A stretch of 64,000 nt of DNA from Sedimentimonas flavescens (GTDB lineage: Bacteria > Pseudomonadota > Alphaproteobacteria > Rhodobacterales > Rhodobacteraceae), in assembly GCF_019264375.1 (NCBI RefSeq), contig NZ_JAHVAI010000013.1, forward strand, positions 1 to 64,000. Reading direction: 5' to 3'. The stretch's first letter is position 1; every line of letters starts with the position of its first letter. This document shows, in pieces, positions 36,789 through 45,943 of this stretch. A program made the translations under genes and the position numbers. The notes beneath the pieces were generated by a model. The model did not search any database, was not told where the DNA came from, and saw nothing but the letters and a program-made list of their open reading frames with translations.

Positions 36789-38732
36789 ATGTCCGTCGTC
36801 ACCATCGCCCATGCCGGGGAAATCGCCACCGTCACCATCGACAACCCGCCCGTCAACGCGCTCTCGCAGGCGCTGCGGCAGGGGCTTTGGGATGCCGTGG
36901 CCACGCTTGACGCCGACCCTGCGGTAAAGGCGGTGGTGCTGATCTGCGCCGGGCGCACCTTCATCGCCGGGGCGGATGTGACCGAGTTCGGCAAGCCGCC
37001 GATGGAGCCGCATCTGCCCGATCTGGTCGCCCGGATCGAAGGGGCGCAAAAGCCCTGGATCGCGGCGATTCACGGCTCGGCCCTGGGTGGGGGTTTCGAG
37101 ATCGCCATGGGCTGCCGCTTCCGCGTCGCGCTGGAAGGGGCGTCGGTAGGCCTGCCCGAGGTCACGCTTGGGATCGTGCCGGGTGCTTCGGGTACGGTTC
37201 GCACGCCGCGCCTTGCAGGCGTGCAGGCGGCGGTGGATCTGGTCACCGGCGGTAAGCCGGTGAAAGCCGCTAAGGCCAAGGCGCTCGGGCTGATCGACGC
37301 GGTCGTCAGCGGTGATTTGCAGGCCGCCGCGCTGGCCTTTGCGCGTGAGGCGCTTGAACAGCCTCTGCCGCTTCCGGTCTCGCTGCGCTCGATCGCGACG
37401 CCCGAGCCGGGCTTCTGGGAGGCGCAGCAGACCGCCATCGCCAAGCGCGCCCGTGGCGAGGCCGCGCCGCTGCGCGCGCTTGATTGCCTGCGCAAGGCTG
37501 CCGAGGCGTCGTTCGACGAGGCCATGGCGCATGAACGCGCGACGTTCCTGGAACTGCGTGCCTCCGAGCAGGCGCAGGCCCTGCGCGCCGTCTTCTTCGC
37601 CGAGCGCGCGGCCCCGCGCCCCGCGCATCTGCGCGATGTCGAACCGATCGCACTGCGAAAGGTGGGCGTGATCGGTGGAGGCACGATGGGCGCGGGCATC
37701 GCCGCCGCCCTACGCGACGCGGGCCTTCCCGTGACCCTGATCGAGCGCGACGCCGAAGCGCTGGCACGTGGCCTTGGTAATCTGAAGACCATATTCGACG
37801 GCGGCGTGAAGCGCGGCAAGCTGTCCGAGTCGCAGGCAGCCGAGCGCCTTGCTGGTGTCTCAGGCGCAACCGATTACGCCGCCCTTGCCGATGCCGATCT
37901 GGTCATCGAGGCGGTCTTTGAAGAGATCGGCGTCAAGCGCGCGGTCTTTACTGAACTCGCGCGCCACTGCCGGGCCGATGCGATCCTGGCGACGAATACC
38001 TCCTATCTCGATCCGCGCGCCATTGCCGAGGGCCTGCCCAATCCCGCGCGCTTCATCGGGCTGCATTTCTTCAGCCCGGCGAATGTCATGAAACTGCTGG
38101 AAATCGTGCCGACGGCAGAGACCTCGGCGCAGACGCTGGCCACGGGGTTCGCGCTCGGGCGGGCGCTGAACAAGATCCCGGTGCAAGCGGGGATCTGCGA
38201 GGGCTTCATCGGCAACCGCATCCTGAAACGCTATCGTGCTGCGGCCGAGGGGCTGCTTCGCAAGGGCGTCGCCATCCCCGAGATTGACGCGGCGATGCGC
38301 GGCTACGGTTTCGCGATGGGGCCGTTCGAGGCGCAGGATCTGGGCGGTTTGGATATCGCCTTCCTTCAGCGCGAGGGTGCGCGTGCCGCGGGGCAGGCGG
38401 TGCCCGAGGCGTTGGCCGACATCCTGGTGCGCGCGGGCCGCAAGGGCCAGAAGACCGGTGGCGGCTGGTATGACTATGCGCCCGGTGAGCGTGCTCCGCG
38501 TCCCTCGATCACGGTCGCGGAGCTTCTGGCGCCGCATGTCACCGAGTTCGTTTCGATGACCCGCGAAGAGATCGCCGCAGAACTGGTCGATCAGATGGCC
38601 GCCGAGGGGCAGGCGATCCTTGACGAGGGGATCGCCCGCAGCCCCTCGGATATCGACCTGGTGGAGATCCACGGCTACGGCTTCCCGCGCTGGCGTGGCG
38701 GTCCGATGTTCGCGGCGCAGGGCCGGAGCTGA
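36789..38732 (+). CDS. fused enoyl-CoA hydratase/3-hydroxyacyl-CoA dehydrogenase
   Basis: 647 residues. The N-terminal crotonase domain (about 1-190) has AGRTFIAGADVTEFG and GSALGGGFEIAMGCRF with Glu in GLPEVTLGIVPG; the NAD-binding dehydrogenase domain begins at KVGVIGGGTMGAGIAAAL (about 290) and has the catalytic His in FIGLHFFSPANVMKLLEIV; the C-terminal dehydrogenase repeats follow. It can do the two steps that E. coli performs with separate PaaF and PaaH, neither of which is present here. It is the last gene of the paaN-liv operon. Confidence 0.92.
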   Translation: MSVVTIAHAGEIATVTIDNPPVNALSQALRQGLWDAVATLDADPAVKAVVLICAGRTFIAGADVTEFGKPPMEPHLPDLVARIEGAQKPWIAAIHGSALGGGFEIAMGCRFRVALEGASVGLPEVTLGIVPGASGTVRTPRLAGVQAAVDLVTGGKPVKAAKAKALGLIDAVVSGDLQAAALAFAREALEQPLPLPVSLRSIATPEPGFWEAQQTAIAKRARGEAAPLRALDCLRKAAEASFDEAMAHERATFLELRASEQAQALRAVFFAERAAPRPAHLRDVEPIALRKVGVIGGGTMGAGIAAALRDAGLPVTLIERDAEALARGLGNLKTIFDGGVKRGKLSESQAAERLAGVSGATDYAALADADLVIEAVFEEIGVKRAVFTELARHCRADAILATNTSYLDPRAIAEGLPNPARFIGLHFFSPANVMKLLEIVPTAETSAQTLATGFALGRALNKIPVQAGICEGFIGNRILKRYRAAAEGLLRKGVAIPEIDAAMRGYGFAMGPFEAQDLGGLDIAFLQREGARAAGQAVPEALADILVRAGRKGQKTGGGWYDYAPGERAPRPSITVAELLAPHVTEFVSMTREEIAAELVDQMAAEGQAILDEGIARSPSDIDLVEIHGYGFPRWRGGPMFAAQGRS

Positions 38733-38944
38733 CGGCGCAATCTGCGCACACATTTCGGTGACCGGTGCGGCGCTTGGGCGCCGCGCCGTTTTTCGCCCTT
38801 GCGAAAGGGAGCGAAAAAATCTACCGCCGCAAGCAATTCTATCCTGTGTCAGGCATTTTCGGCGACTGCGTCGTGACGGTCCGAACCCGAGGACCGGGCG
38901 GGGTGCCGGGATTGGCTGGCCGACACAACGGAAAGTCGATCGTC

Positions 38945-39400
38945 GTGACCCTGCGCTCTTTGCTCGTCCTGTCCCTGCTGCCCCTGCTTGCTGCCTGCGG
39001 CGGCACCGGCGACATGCAGCTTTACCCCGTTCAGGGGCCGATCGCGAACGAAGATCCGGCCAGCCTGATCCCGATTACCCTCAAGGCCGATACCGAAACC
39101 TCGGGGATCGTCTCGTTCCGTCTGCCCAAGCCTAACAAATCGAAATGCCAGGGCACCTGGAGTTCGGTCGCGCCGAAGGTGCGCACCCAAGAGCGTGGCC
39201 TGTCGCTGACGCTGCGCGACACCGGCGGCAAGTATAAGAACTCGACCGAGGATCTGGGCGGCGTGAACTCGGGCGAGATCTATGCGGTGTGCAGTGACGG
39301 CAACCGCCTTCAGGGCACGTTCATTTCGGGATCGGGCACGCAAAGCGGGACGGGCACGGTCACCGACTCGCTTGGGAATGTCTACAAGCTGCTCTACTGA
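38945..39400 (+). CDS. small lipoprotein, function unknown
   Basis: 151 residues from GTG 38945. Lipoprotein signal TLRSLLVLSLLPLLAAC with lipobox LAAC, so it is probably anchored in the outer membrane. The mature part is rich in Ser, Thr and Gly and ends SGTGTVTDSLGNVYKLLY. I rejected the in-frame ATG at 38765 because it would put about 60 unlikely residues before the signal. No known domain recognised; similar proteins are common in Rhodobacteraceae. Confidence 0.8.
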   Translation: MTLRSLLVLSLLPLLAACGGTGDMQLYPVQGPIANEDPASLIPITLKADTETSGIVSFRLPKPNKSKCQGTWSSVAPKVRTQERGLSLTLRDTGGKYKNSTEDLGGVNSGEIYAVCSDGNRLQGTFISGSGTQSGTGTVTDSLGNVYKLLY

Positions 39401-39425
39401 GTCGCCTAATTCCGGGATTCGCGCG

Positions 39426-39453
39426 TTGACATGGGCGCGCGGGGCTGTATAAG
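39426..39453 (+). promoter_or_regulatory. rpsD promoter
   Basis: TTGACA (39426-39431), 16-base spacer, TATAAG (39448-39453). It lies 140 bases before the rpsD start, which leaves a long structured leader. Confidence 0.75.
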
Positions 39454-39461
39454 CCCGCCAT

Positions 39462-39546
39462 CCCGGTAGCCGAGGCTGCCGGGTCATTCATTGGTGTTGG
39501 TGGACCCCGCAAGGGGAAACCTGTCGCCCAAGGCTCGGATGGGGTC
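39462..39546 (+). promoter_or_regulatory. structured 5' leader of rpsD, possible S4 autoregulatory element
   Basis: First hairpin CCCGGTAGCC-GA-GGCTGCCGGG (39462-39483). Then CCCC (39505-39508) can pair with GGGG (39513-39516) around a GCAA tetraloop, or, extended as GACCCC (39503-39508), with GGGGTC at 39541-39546. The two pairings exclude each other. S4 represses its own mRNA in other bacteria; here this is inference from structure only. Confidence 0.4.
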
Positions 39547-39592
39547 GCGGGAAAGGACAACGCCCTTCGCTACTTTATGAAGGAGATCAGCC

Positions 39593-40213
39593 GTGACCAA
39601 ACGCACGTCTGCCAAGTACAAAATCGACCGCCGCATGGGCGAGAACATCTGGGGCCGCGCCAAGTCGCCGCTGAACAAGCGCGAATACGGCCCGGGCCAG
39701 CACGGCCAGCGCCGCAAGGGCAAGCTGTCGGACTTCGGTACCCAGCTGCGCGCCAAGCAGAAGCTGAAAGGCTACTACGGCGACCTGACCGAGAAGCAAT
39801 TCCGCCGCATCTACGCCGAAGCCGAGCGTGTGAAGGGCGACACCGGTGAAAACCTGGTTGGCCTGCTCGAGCGTCGCCTCGATGCCGTCATCTACCGCGC
39901 CAAGTTCGTTCCGACCGTCTTCGCGGCGCGTCAGTTCGTGAACCACGGCCACGTCACCGTCAACGGCAAGCGCGTGAACATCGCGTCGTACCGCGTCAAG
40001 GAAGGCGACGTTGTTGCCATTCGTGACCGCTCGAAGCAGCTTGCCATCGTCCTCGAAGCCGTTCAGTCGGCCGAGCGCGACGTGCCGGACTACCTCGAAG
40101 TCGACCACAACAAGATGACCGCGACGTTCGTGCGCACCCCGGCCCTGTCGGACGTGCCCTATCCGGTCGTGATGGAACCGAACCTGGTCGTCGAATTCTA
40201 CGCGAAGAACTGA
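39593..40213 (+). CDS. rpsD: 30S ribosomal protein S4
   Basis: 206 residues, full length. Primary 16S rRNA-binding protein that starts assembly of the small subunit. [35 protein letters not shown] is the typical N-terminus, and the S4 RNA-binding domain is [37 protein letters not shown] start with AAGGAGAT at 8 bases. It stands alone between its own promoter and terminator, not in the alpha operon of E. coli. Confidence 0.98.
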   Translation: MTKRTSAKYKIDRRMGENIWGRAKSPLNKREYGPGQHGQRRKGKLSDFGTQLRAKQKLKGYYGDLTEKQFRRIYAEAERVKGDTGENLVGLLERRLDAVIYRAKFVPTVFAARQFVNHGHVTVNGKRVNIASYRVKEGDVVAIRDRSKQLAIVLEAVQSAERDVPDYLEVDHNKMTATFVRTPALSDVPYPVVMEPNLVVEFYAKN

Positions 40214-40236
40214 TCCTTCAGTTCAGCCAGATCTTC

Positions 40237-40266
40237 GAAAGGGCCGGGTTATCCCGGCCCTTTTTC
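40237..40266 (+). terminator. rpsD intrinsic terminator
   Basis: AAAGGGCCGGG and CCCGGCCCTTT pair around TTAT, followed by more T, 25 bases after the rpsD stop. Confidence 0.9.
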
Positions 40267-40345
40267 GTTTCCGTCGGGGGAAGATGCTGCTGGCTTTGTC
40301 CCCCGCCGCCCGCTAGAAAGCGCGCGGAGTCTTGAGGGAAGTGTC

Positions 40346-41437
40346 ATGAACGATCATATCCGTCCGCAGCCCGGCATCATGGAGATTGCACTCTATGAGG
40401 GCGGGCAGTCGCATGTGGCGGGCGTGACCGATGCGGTCAAGCTGAGCTCGAACGAAAACCCGTTTGGCCCGTCGGACAAGGCAAAAGAGGCGTTCACGCG
40501 CGCGGCGCACAAGTTGCACCGCTATCCCTCGACCGATCACTCAAGCCTGCGTCAGGCCATCGGCGACGTGCATGGCCTCGATCCCGCGCGCATCATCTGC
40601 GGCGTCGGCTCGGACGAGATCATTCACTTCCTCTGCCAGGCCTATGCCGGCCCGAAGGACGAGGTCGTGTTCACCGAGCACGGCTTCCTGATGTATCGCA
40701 TCTATACCCATGCCGCCGGCGCGACCCCCGTCTGCGTGCCCGAGCGCGAGCGCACCACCGATGTGGATGCGATCCTGAAGGCCTGCAACAAGCGCACCAA
40801 GCTCGTGTTCATCGCCAACCCGAACAACCCGACCGGCACGATGATCGGTCTGGCCGAGCTTGAGCGTCTGGCCGCCGGGCTGCCCAAACAGGCGATGCTG
40901 GTGATCGACGGCGCCTATGCGGAATATGTCGAGGGCTATGACGGCGGTGCGGATCTTGCCACGCGCCTGCCCAATGTCTTCATGACGCGCACCTTCTCGA
41001 AGATCTACGGTCTGGGCGGGCTGCGGATTGGTTGGGGCTATGGCCCCAAGGCGATCATCGACGTGCTCAACCGCGTGCGCGGGCCGTTCAACCTTTCGAC
41101 CGCGCAGATCGAGACTGCCGAGGCCGCCGTGCGCGACCAGGACTGGATCGTGCGCTGCCGCGATGACAACACCCGGCTGCGCGCCTGGCTGGCCGAGGCG
41201 CTGGCCGAGAAGGGCGTGCCCTCGGATACCTCGACGGCGAACTTCATCCTCGCGCGCTTCGGCTCCGAGGAGGAGGCGGCGGCCTGCGACGAGTTCCTGA
41301 AGAAAGACGGGCTGATCGTGCGGCGCGTGACCAGTTACGGCCTGCCGAACTGCCTGCGCATCACCGTGGGCGACGAGCCCTCGTGCCGCCGCGTGGCGCA
41401 TATGATCGGCCAGTTCAAGGCGGGCGGGGTGGCATGA
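40346..41437 (+). CDS. hisC: histidinol-phosphate/aromatic aminotransferase
   Basis: 363 residues, fold-type I PLP enzyme. The PLP lysine is in [15 protein letters not shown] (about residue 219); [12 protein letters not shown] and [10 protein letters not shown] are family blocks. It converts imidazole-acetol phosphate in histidine synthesis, and in many bacteria this branch also transaminates prephenate or phenylpyruvate. Its stop overlaps the start of the TyrA-type dehydrogenase (ATGA), which points to phenylalanine/tyrosine synthesis here. Function in histidine, tyrosine or both cannot be decided from this window. Confidence 0.9.
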   Translation: MNDHIRPQPGIMEIALYEGGQSHVAGVTDAVKLSSNENPFGPSDKAKEAFTRAAHKLHRYPSTDHSSLRQAIGDVHGLDPARIICGVGSDEIIHFLCQAYAGPKDEVVFTEHGFLMYRIYTHAAGATPVCVPERERTTDVDAILKACNKRTKLVFIANPNNPTGTMIGLAELERLAAGLPKQAMLVIDGAYAEYVEGYDGGADLATRLPNVFMTRTFSKIYGLGGLRIGWGYGPKAIIDVLNRVRGPFNLSTAQIETAEAAVRDQDWIVRCRDDNTRLRAWLAEALAEKGVPSDTSTANFILARFGSEEEAAACDEFLKKDGLIVRRVTSYGLPNCLRITVGDEPSCRRVAHMIGQFKAGGVA

Positions 41438-42360
41438 CGGGCTACAATCGCGTCGCGCTGATCGGTCTGGGGCTTATCGCCTCGTCCATGGCCCATGCGA
41501 TGCGGGCCCATGGGCTGGCGGGCGAGATCGTCGGTCATGCCAAATCACCCGAGACGCGGGCGACCGCAGTTGAGATCGGTCTGTGCGATCGGGTCTGCGA
41601 AACTGCGGCCGAGGCCGTGCGCGGAGCCGATCTCGTGGTGCTTTGCGTTCCGGTCGGTGCCATGGGCGCCATCGCGGCCGAGATCGCGCCGCATCTGGCC
41701 GTGGGCGCGACGATTACCGATGTGGGCTCGGTCAAGCAGGCAGTGGTTGAGGCCGTGGCCCCGCATCTGCCGCCGCATGTGAACTTCATCCCCGGCCACC
41801 CGCTGGCCGGGACCGAGCATTCCGGCCCGCGTTCGGGCTTTGCCTCGCTTTTCGTGAACCGCTGGTGGTTGCTGACCCCGCTTGAGGGCAACGATCCGGC
41901 AGCGGTGCAGCGGCTGCGCGACTTCCTGACCGGGCTTGGCGCCAATGTCGACGAGATGGATGTGCAGCGCCACGATCTGGTGCTGGCTGTCGTGTCGCAT
42001 ACGCCCCACCTGATCGCCTATACGATGGTGGGCGTGGCCGACCATCTGCGTCGCGTCACGCAGGACGAGGTCATCAAATACTCGGCCTCGGGCTTTCGGG
42101 ATTTCACCCGGATCGCGGCATCGGACCCGACCATGTGGCGCGACGTCTTCCTGACCAACAAGGAAGCCACGCTCGATATCCTTGGCCGCTTCACCGAAGA
42201 GCTGTTCATGCTGCAACGCGCGATCCGGATGGAGGATGGCGCCTTCCTGCATGACTATTTCACCCGCACCCGGGCGATCCGTCGCGGGATCATCGAGGCG
42301 GGTCAGGATACCGCAGCACCGAACTTTGGTCGCGGCTTGCCTCCGTCGGACAAGGCCTGA
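41434..42360 (+). CDS. prephenate/arogenate dehydrogenase (TyrA family)
   Basis: 308 residues. NAD-binding motif [21 protein letters not shown] at the N-terminus, catalytic region [14 protein letters not shown] and [13 protein letters not shown] with conserved histidines. It oxidatively decarboxylates prephenate or arogenate in tyrosine synthesis. No chorismate mutase or ACT domain is fused. Start overlaps hisC and stop overlaps the next gene (TGATG at 42358-42362), so three genes form one unit. Confidence 0.9.
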   Translation: MTGYNRVALIGLGLIASSMAHAMRAHGLAGEIVGHAKSPETRATAVEIGLCDRVCETAAEAVRGADLVVLCVPVGAMGAIAAEIAPHLAVGATITDVGSVKQAVVEAVAPHLPPHVNFIPGHPLAGTEHSGPRSGFASLFVNRWWLLTPLEGNDPAAVQRLRDFLTGLGANVDEMDVQRHDLVLAVVSHTPHLIAYTMVGVADHLRRVTQDEVIKYSASGFRDFTRIAASDPTMWRDVFLTNKEATLDILGRFTEELFMLQRAIRMEDGAFLHDYFTRTRAIRRGIIEAGQDTAAPNFGRGLPPSDKA

Positions 42361-43118
42361 TGCGCGCGGCACTTGTGCTGGCCCTTGGCCTCGCGCTGGC
42401 TGCGGGGGGTGCTTGGGCCGATGCGCCCCAGACCTCGCCGCGCCCGCAGGGCTCCCCGCGGTCGGCGGCCATGCCTGCCCAGACCAATCCTGGTGTTGCG
42501 CTTCTGTCCTCGGCCCGTCCCATGGCAAAACCCGGCAAGCTGAAACTCGCCGCCATGTCGGGCGCGAGCGTTCCCGCCAAGGTCGGCAAGCCCGGCGCAC
42601 GGGGGGCGGTCTGCGGTGTTCCGGGGATTACCGGCGTTTCGATCCCGCCGATCCCCAGCAAGGTGTCCGGCTGCGGGCTGGAGGATGGCGTGAAGGTCAC
42701 CGCCGTCTCGGGTATTCCGCTGTCGATCCCCGCCACGGTCGATTGCGCCACGGCCAAGGCGCTGAAGACCTGGGTGGACAAGGGCATCGTTCCGGCGGTC
42801 GGCAATCGCGGCGGCGGTGTTGCGCGGCTTGAATTGGCGGGCAGCTATACCTGCCGGGCGCGCAACAACCAGGAGGGCTCGAAGATCTCCGAGCATGGGC
42901 GTGGGCGCGCGATCGACCTTAGGGGGATCCGGCTGGCGAATGGCAAGGTCATCACGGTGCTCGATGGCTGGAAATCCGAGGCCAAGCTGCTCCGGGCGGT
43001 GCATGAATCCGCCTGCGGGACGTTTGGCACCGTGCTTGGCCCCAAGTCGGATCGCTTCCACCAGGACCATATCCACGTTGATACGGCCCGCCGTCAGAGC
43101 GGCGCCTACTGCCGCTGA
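42360..43118 (+). CDS. exported extensin-family protein
   Basis: 252 residues. Signal peptide [22 protein letters not shown], a Pro/Ala/Ser-rich linker to about residue 85, then the bacterial extensin-like C-terminal domain. SEHGRGRAIDLRGI and FHQDHIHVD place histidines and aspartates as in LAS/M15-type metallopeptidases. It is probably periplasmic; a peptidoglycan role is an inference from the fold. It follows tyrA by overlap and its 3' end overlaps the convergent DUF2125 gene by 13 bases. Confidence 0.85.
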   Translation: MRAALVLALGLALAAGGAWADAPQTSPRPQGSPRSAAMPAQTNPGVALLSSARPMAKPGKLKLAAMSGASVPAKVGKPGARGAVCGVPGITGVSIPPIPSKVSGCGLEDGVKVTAVSGIPLSIPATVDCATAKALKTWVDKGIVPAVGNRGGGVARLELAGSYTCRARNNQEGSKISEHGRGRAIDLRGIRLANGKVITVLDGWKSEAKLLRAVHESACGTFGTVLGPKSDRFHQDHIHVDTARRQSGAYCR

Positions 43119-44092
43119 AGCACCGGCGCTGAGCCAAGGGGCACCGGCCCGAGGCTGGCGCGGCCGTTCTGGAAGGCCAGCGGCACCTTCAGCACACCAC
43201 CGTTGTTTTGCGCGATATAGCTGCCAAGCCCGGTCAGGGCGGGCAGCCTGCGCGCTTCGATCCAGCCCGCCGCCACGGCGATATCGAGCCAGTCGCGCCA
43301 CTCGGCCGTGCTGATCTGGATCGTGCCCTCGGGCTGCCCGGAGGCGGTGATCTTCAGTGCGCCGCTGGCGCTCAGCCCGCGTCCGGCCCAGTCGAGCGAG
43401 AGCGTCTGCAGGCCGATCTCCTCGATGCGCGGTGGGGCGGATTGCGTCGCTCCGGTAAGCGCCGCGTCGAGGCGCAGCGTGGCCTCCAGCGTCAGCGCGT
43501 CGATCTTGTCGGGCAGGGGCGCCCCAAGCGTGCGGGCCATGGTGCCAGGGGGCAGAGTGACATCGGTGATCCCGGCGGTGATCCGATAGGTCGCGGGCGC
43601 ATCGGTCAGTTCCGCCACGGCGTCGATCCGGGCGGCGGCGAGTGTCGGTTCTGCGCTACCCTCGGGGCGCAGCGCGACATCGCGCAATTCGGCCTGCGCC
43701 CCGGTCAGCGGCAGATCCGGCGCAAGGCCAAGCCGTAAACTGCCAGTGCCAAGGCTGTTGCTCAGCATGAACTTCTGGCCGCCAAGGGTCAGCTGCTGCT
43801 CGGGCGGGGTGTCCAGATGCAACTCCAGCGGACGCCAGCCGGGTGCCCAAAGCTGAACCGAGGGTGCGGACCAGTGCCACCCGGCCAGCGGATCGGCAAG
43901 CTCGGGCCGGGTCAAGTTCAGCGCGAACCGGGCCGGGAAACCGCCGGTTTGAAGCGCCTCGGCATCGCCGCGCCCCTCGGCCCGCGCGCCCTCAAGCGCC
44001 ATCGCCGCGCCGCGTTGAAGCAGGGCGGTTCCCGCAAGCCAGTAGCCCGAATATAACCCCGCAACGGCAAGGCCTGCCCAGATCAGCCGCAT
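43106..44092 (-). CDS. DUF2125 domain-containing protein
   Basis: 328 residues. An N-terminal membrane anchor or signal (IWAGLAVAGLYSGYWLAGTALL) is followed by a beta-rich periplasmic part. DUF2125 is an alphaproteobacterial family of unknown function with weak likeness to AsmA-type proteins. I chose ATG 44092 (MRLIWAGLAV); the frame runs further upstream but the earlier part is unlikely. It is divergent from the cyclotransferase gene. Confidence 0.82.
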   Translation of the reverse strand: MRLIWAGLAVAGLYSGYWLAGTALLQRGAAMALEGARAEGRGDAEALQTGGFPARFALNLTRPELADPLAGWHWSAPSVQLWAPGWRPLELHLDTPPEQQLTLGGQKFMLSNSLGTGSLRLGLAPDLPLTGAQAELRDVALRPEGSAEPTLAAARIDAVAELTDAPATYRITAGITDVTLPPGTMARTLGAPLPDKIDALTLEATLRLDAALTGATQSAPPRIEEIGLQTLSLDWAGRGLSASGALKITASGQPEGTIQISTAEWRDWLDIAVAAGWIEARRLPALTGLGSYIAQNNGGVLKVPLAFQNGRASLGPVPLGSAPVLQRQ

Positions 44093-44154
44093 CCGCACCT
44101 CTTTCCATCGACGCCTGACAGATGTATCCCCGGGGCGGCAGGAGGACCAGCGCG

Positions 44155-44688
44155 ATGACCAAAACGTTATGGATCTTTGGCTACGGCTCGCTGATCTGGG
44201 ATCCGGGCTTTGCCCCGGCCGAGGTACGACGCGCCTGGCTGCGGGGCTGGCATCGCTCGTTCTGCATGCGCTCGATCCATTTTCGCGGCACGCCCGAAGC
44301 TCCGGGCCTGGTGCTGGCGCTGGACGCAAGCCCCGATGCGGTCTGCGCGGGCCTCGCGTTTCGCGTGGCCGAACCCGAGGCAGATGAGGTCCTGGCCTGC
44401 CTGCGTGCGCGCGAACTGGTTTCGGACGCTTATCTTGAGCACCAGTTACCCGTGACCTGCGAAGAGGGTGAGACCTTCGAGGCGATCACCTATGTGATCG
44501 ACCGCGAGGGGCCACAATATTGTGCGCTCGACCTTGAGGAACAGGCGCGCATCATCGCCCATGCCATCGGCGGGCGCGGGCCGAACCGCGACTATCTGTT
44601 CAACACCGCCGCCCATCTGACCGAGCTTGGGCTGGCCGATCCCGACCTCGACTGGCTGTCCGCGCGGGTCCGTGAGCTGACCCGATAG
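44155..44688 (+). CDS. gamma-glutamylcyclotransferase, ChaC-like
   Basis: 177 residues. GGCT fold with the nucleotide-like loop IFGYGSLIWDPGF at the N-terminus and LRARELVSDAYLEHQLPV holding the catalytic Glu region. ChaC enzymes release 5-oxoproline from glutathione, giving Cys-Gly. Start MTKTLWIFGYG follows GGAGGACCAGCGCG. A 9-bp stem (44688-44711) overlaps the stop codon. Confidence 0.88.
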   Translation: MTKTLWIFGYGSLIWDPGFAPAEVRRAWLRGWHRSFCMRSIHFRGTPEAPGLVLALDASPDAVCAGLAFRVAEPEADEVLACLRARELVSDAYLEHQLPVTCEEGETFEAITYVIDREGPQYCALDLEEQARIIAHAIGGRGPNRDYLFNTAAHLTELGLADPDLDWLSARVRELTR

Positions 44689-44711
44689 GGCTTGGCAGTG
44701 CCGCCAAGCCC
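44688..44711 (+). terminator. hairpin at the end of the cyclotransferase gene
   Basis: GGGCTTGGC and GCCAAGCCC pair with a 6-base loop; the stem begins within the stop codon. No T run follows, so termination would be weak or factor-dependent. Confidence 0.45.
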
Positions 44712-44749
44712 GCCTATCCTCGCGCAAACAATAGCCAACGAGGCAGTGT

Positions 44750-45940
44750 ATGCGCGGCACCATCCGGCTCGATCCGCAGTTCTCGCAACCGGTCCGACAG
44801 ATCACCCTGATGGTGATCGTGCTGGTTCTGGTCGTGGCGGGAGGGTGGCTTGCCTATAGCCGCATTCTGCCGATCTTCATCGCGAACCCCTGGCTGAACG
44901 GGCTGATCCTGACCGTATTCGTGCTGGGCGTTCTGGCCTGTTTCTGGCAGGTGGCCGAACTGGTCAAGGCCGTCAGCTGGATCGAGAGTTTCGCGGCCGA
45001 CCGGCCGGGCCGTCCGGCCTATCGCGCGCCGCGGATGCTCGCGCCGCTGGCCGCGCTGCTTGGCGCGCGTGGCGGCTCGCGCTCGATTGCCACCTCGGCG
45101 GCACGTTCGATCCTCGAGTCGGTCGAGACCCGGATCGACGAGGCGCGCGACATCACGCGCTACCTCTCCAACCTGCTGATCTTCCTTGGCCTTCTGGGCA
45201 CGTTCTACGGTCTTGCAACGACCGTTCCAGCCGTGGTCGAGACGATCCGCGCTCTGGCCCCGCAAGAGGGCGAAAGCAGCATCGAGGTCTTTGAGAAGCT
45301 GATGACCGGGCTTGAGGCGCAGCTTGGTGGCATGGGCACGGCGTTCTCCTCCTCGCTTCTGGGCCTTGCGGGGTCGCTGGTGGTTGGGTTGCTTGAGCTT
45401 TTCGTGACCCATGGCCAGAACCGGTTCTACCGTGAGCTGGAAGAGTGGATCTCCTCGATCACACGGCTTTCCTTCGCGGCGGCCGAGGGCGATGGCGAGG
45501 CTTCGGCAGTGGCCGAGATCCTCGATCACATGTCCGAGCAGATGTCGGTGTTGCAGTCGATCTTCGCGCAATCCGATGCCGGGCGCGCCGAGGTCGATCG
45601 CCGCCTGGGTGAAATGACGGGCGCGGTCGCCTATCTGGCCGACCGTATGGGCAATGAGATTGATGCGCGCACCGAACAGGGCCGCGCGCTCAACCGCATG
45701 GCCGAGGGGCAGGAACGCCTGACCCAGGCGCTGGAGCGGCTGGCGCATCAGGCCGAAACCGATGAAACCGCCGAGATCGCGGCGGAAACGCGGATGCGGT
45801 TGCGCTCGATCGACCTGCAAATGCTGCGGCTTCTTGAAGAGGTCTCGGCGGGGCGGCAGGAAAGCATGGCCGAGTTGCGCAACGATTTCGCGGCGCTGAC
45901 GCGGGCGATCCTGCACAATACCCGCAATCGGGAGGCCTAA
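44750..45940 (+). CDS. MotA/TolQ/ExbB-like proton channel protein
   Basis: 396 residues. Membrane segments lie at about 18-38 and 50-70 (LMVIVLVLVVAGGWLAYS, LNGLILTVFVLGVLACFW) and at about 140-160 and 195-215 (LLIFLGLLGTFYGLATTVPAVV, AFSSSLLGLAGSLVVGLLELF), the MotA/ExbB pattern. The C-terminal 170 residues are a long helical, acidic cytoplasmic arm. Paired with an OmpA-domain partner 4 bases downstream, it should form an ion-driven complex. This is not the flagellar MotA by sequence pattern or context. Confidence 0.85.
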   Translation: MRGTIRLDPQFSQPVRQITLMVIVLVLVVAGGWLAYSRILPIFIANPWLNGLILTVFVLGVLACFWQVAELVKAVSWIESFAADRPGRPAYRAPRMLAPLAALLGARGGSRSIATSAARSILESVETRIDEARDITRYLSNLLIFLGLLGTFYGLATTVPAVVETIRALAPQEGESSIEVFEKLMTGLEAQLGGMGTAFSSSLLGLAGSLVVGLLELFVTHGQNRFYRELEEWISSITRLSFAAAEGDGEASAVAEILDHMSEQMSVLQSIFAQSDAGRAEVDRRLGEMTGAVAYLADRMGNEIDARTEQGRALNRMAEGQERLTQALERLAHQAETDETAEIAAETRMRLRSIDLQMLRLLEEVSAGRQESMAELRNDFAALTRAILHNTRNREA

Positions 45941-45943
45941 GCG

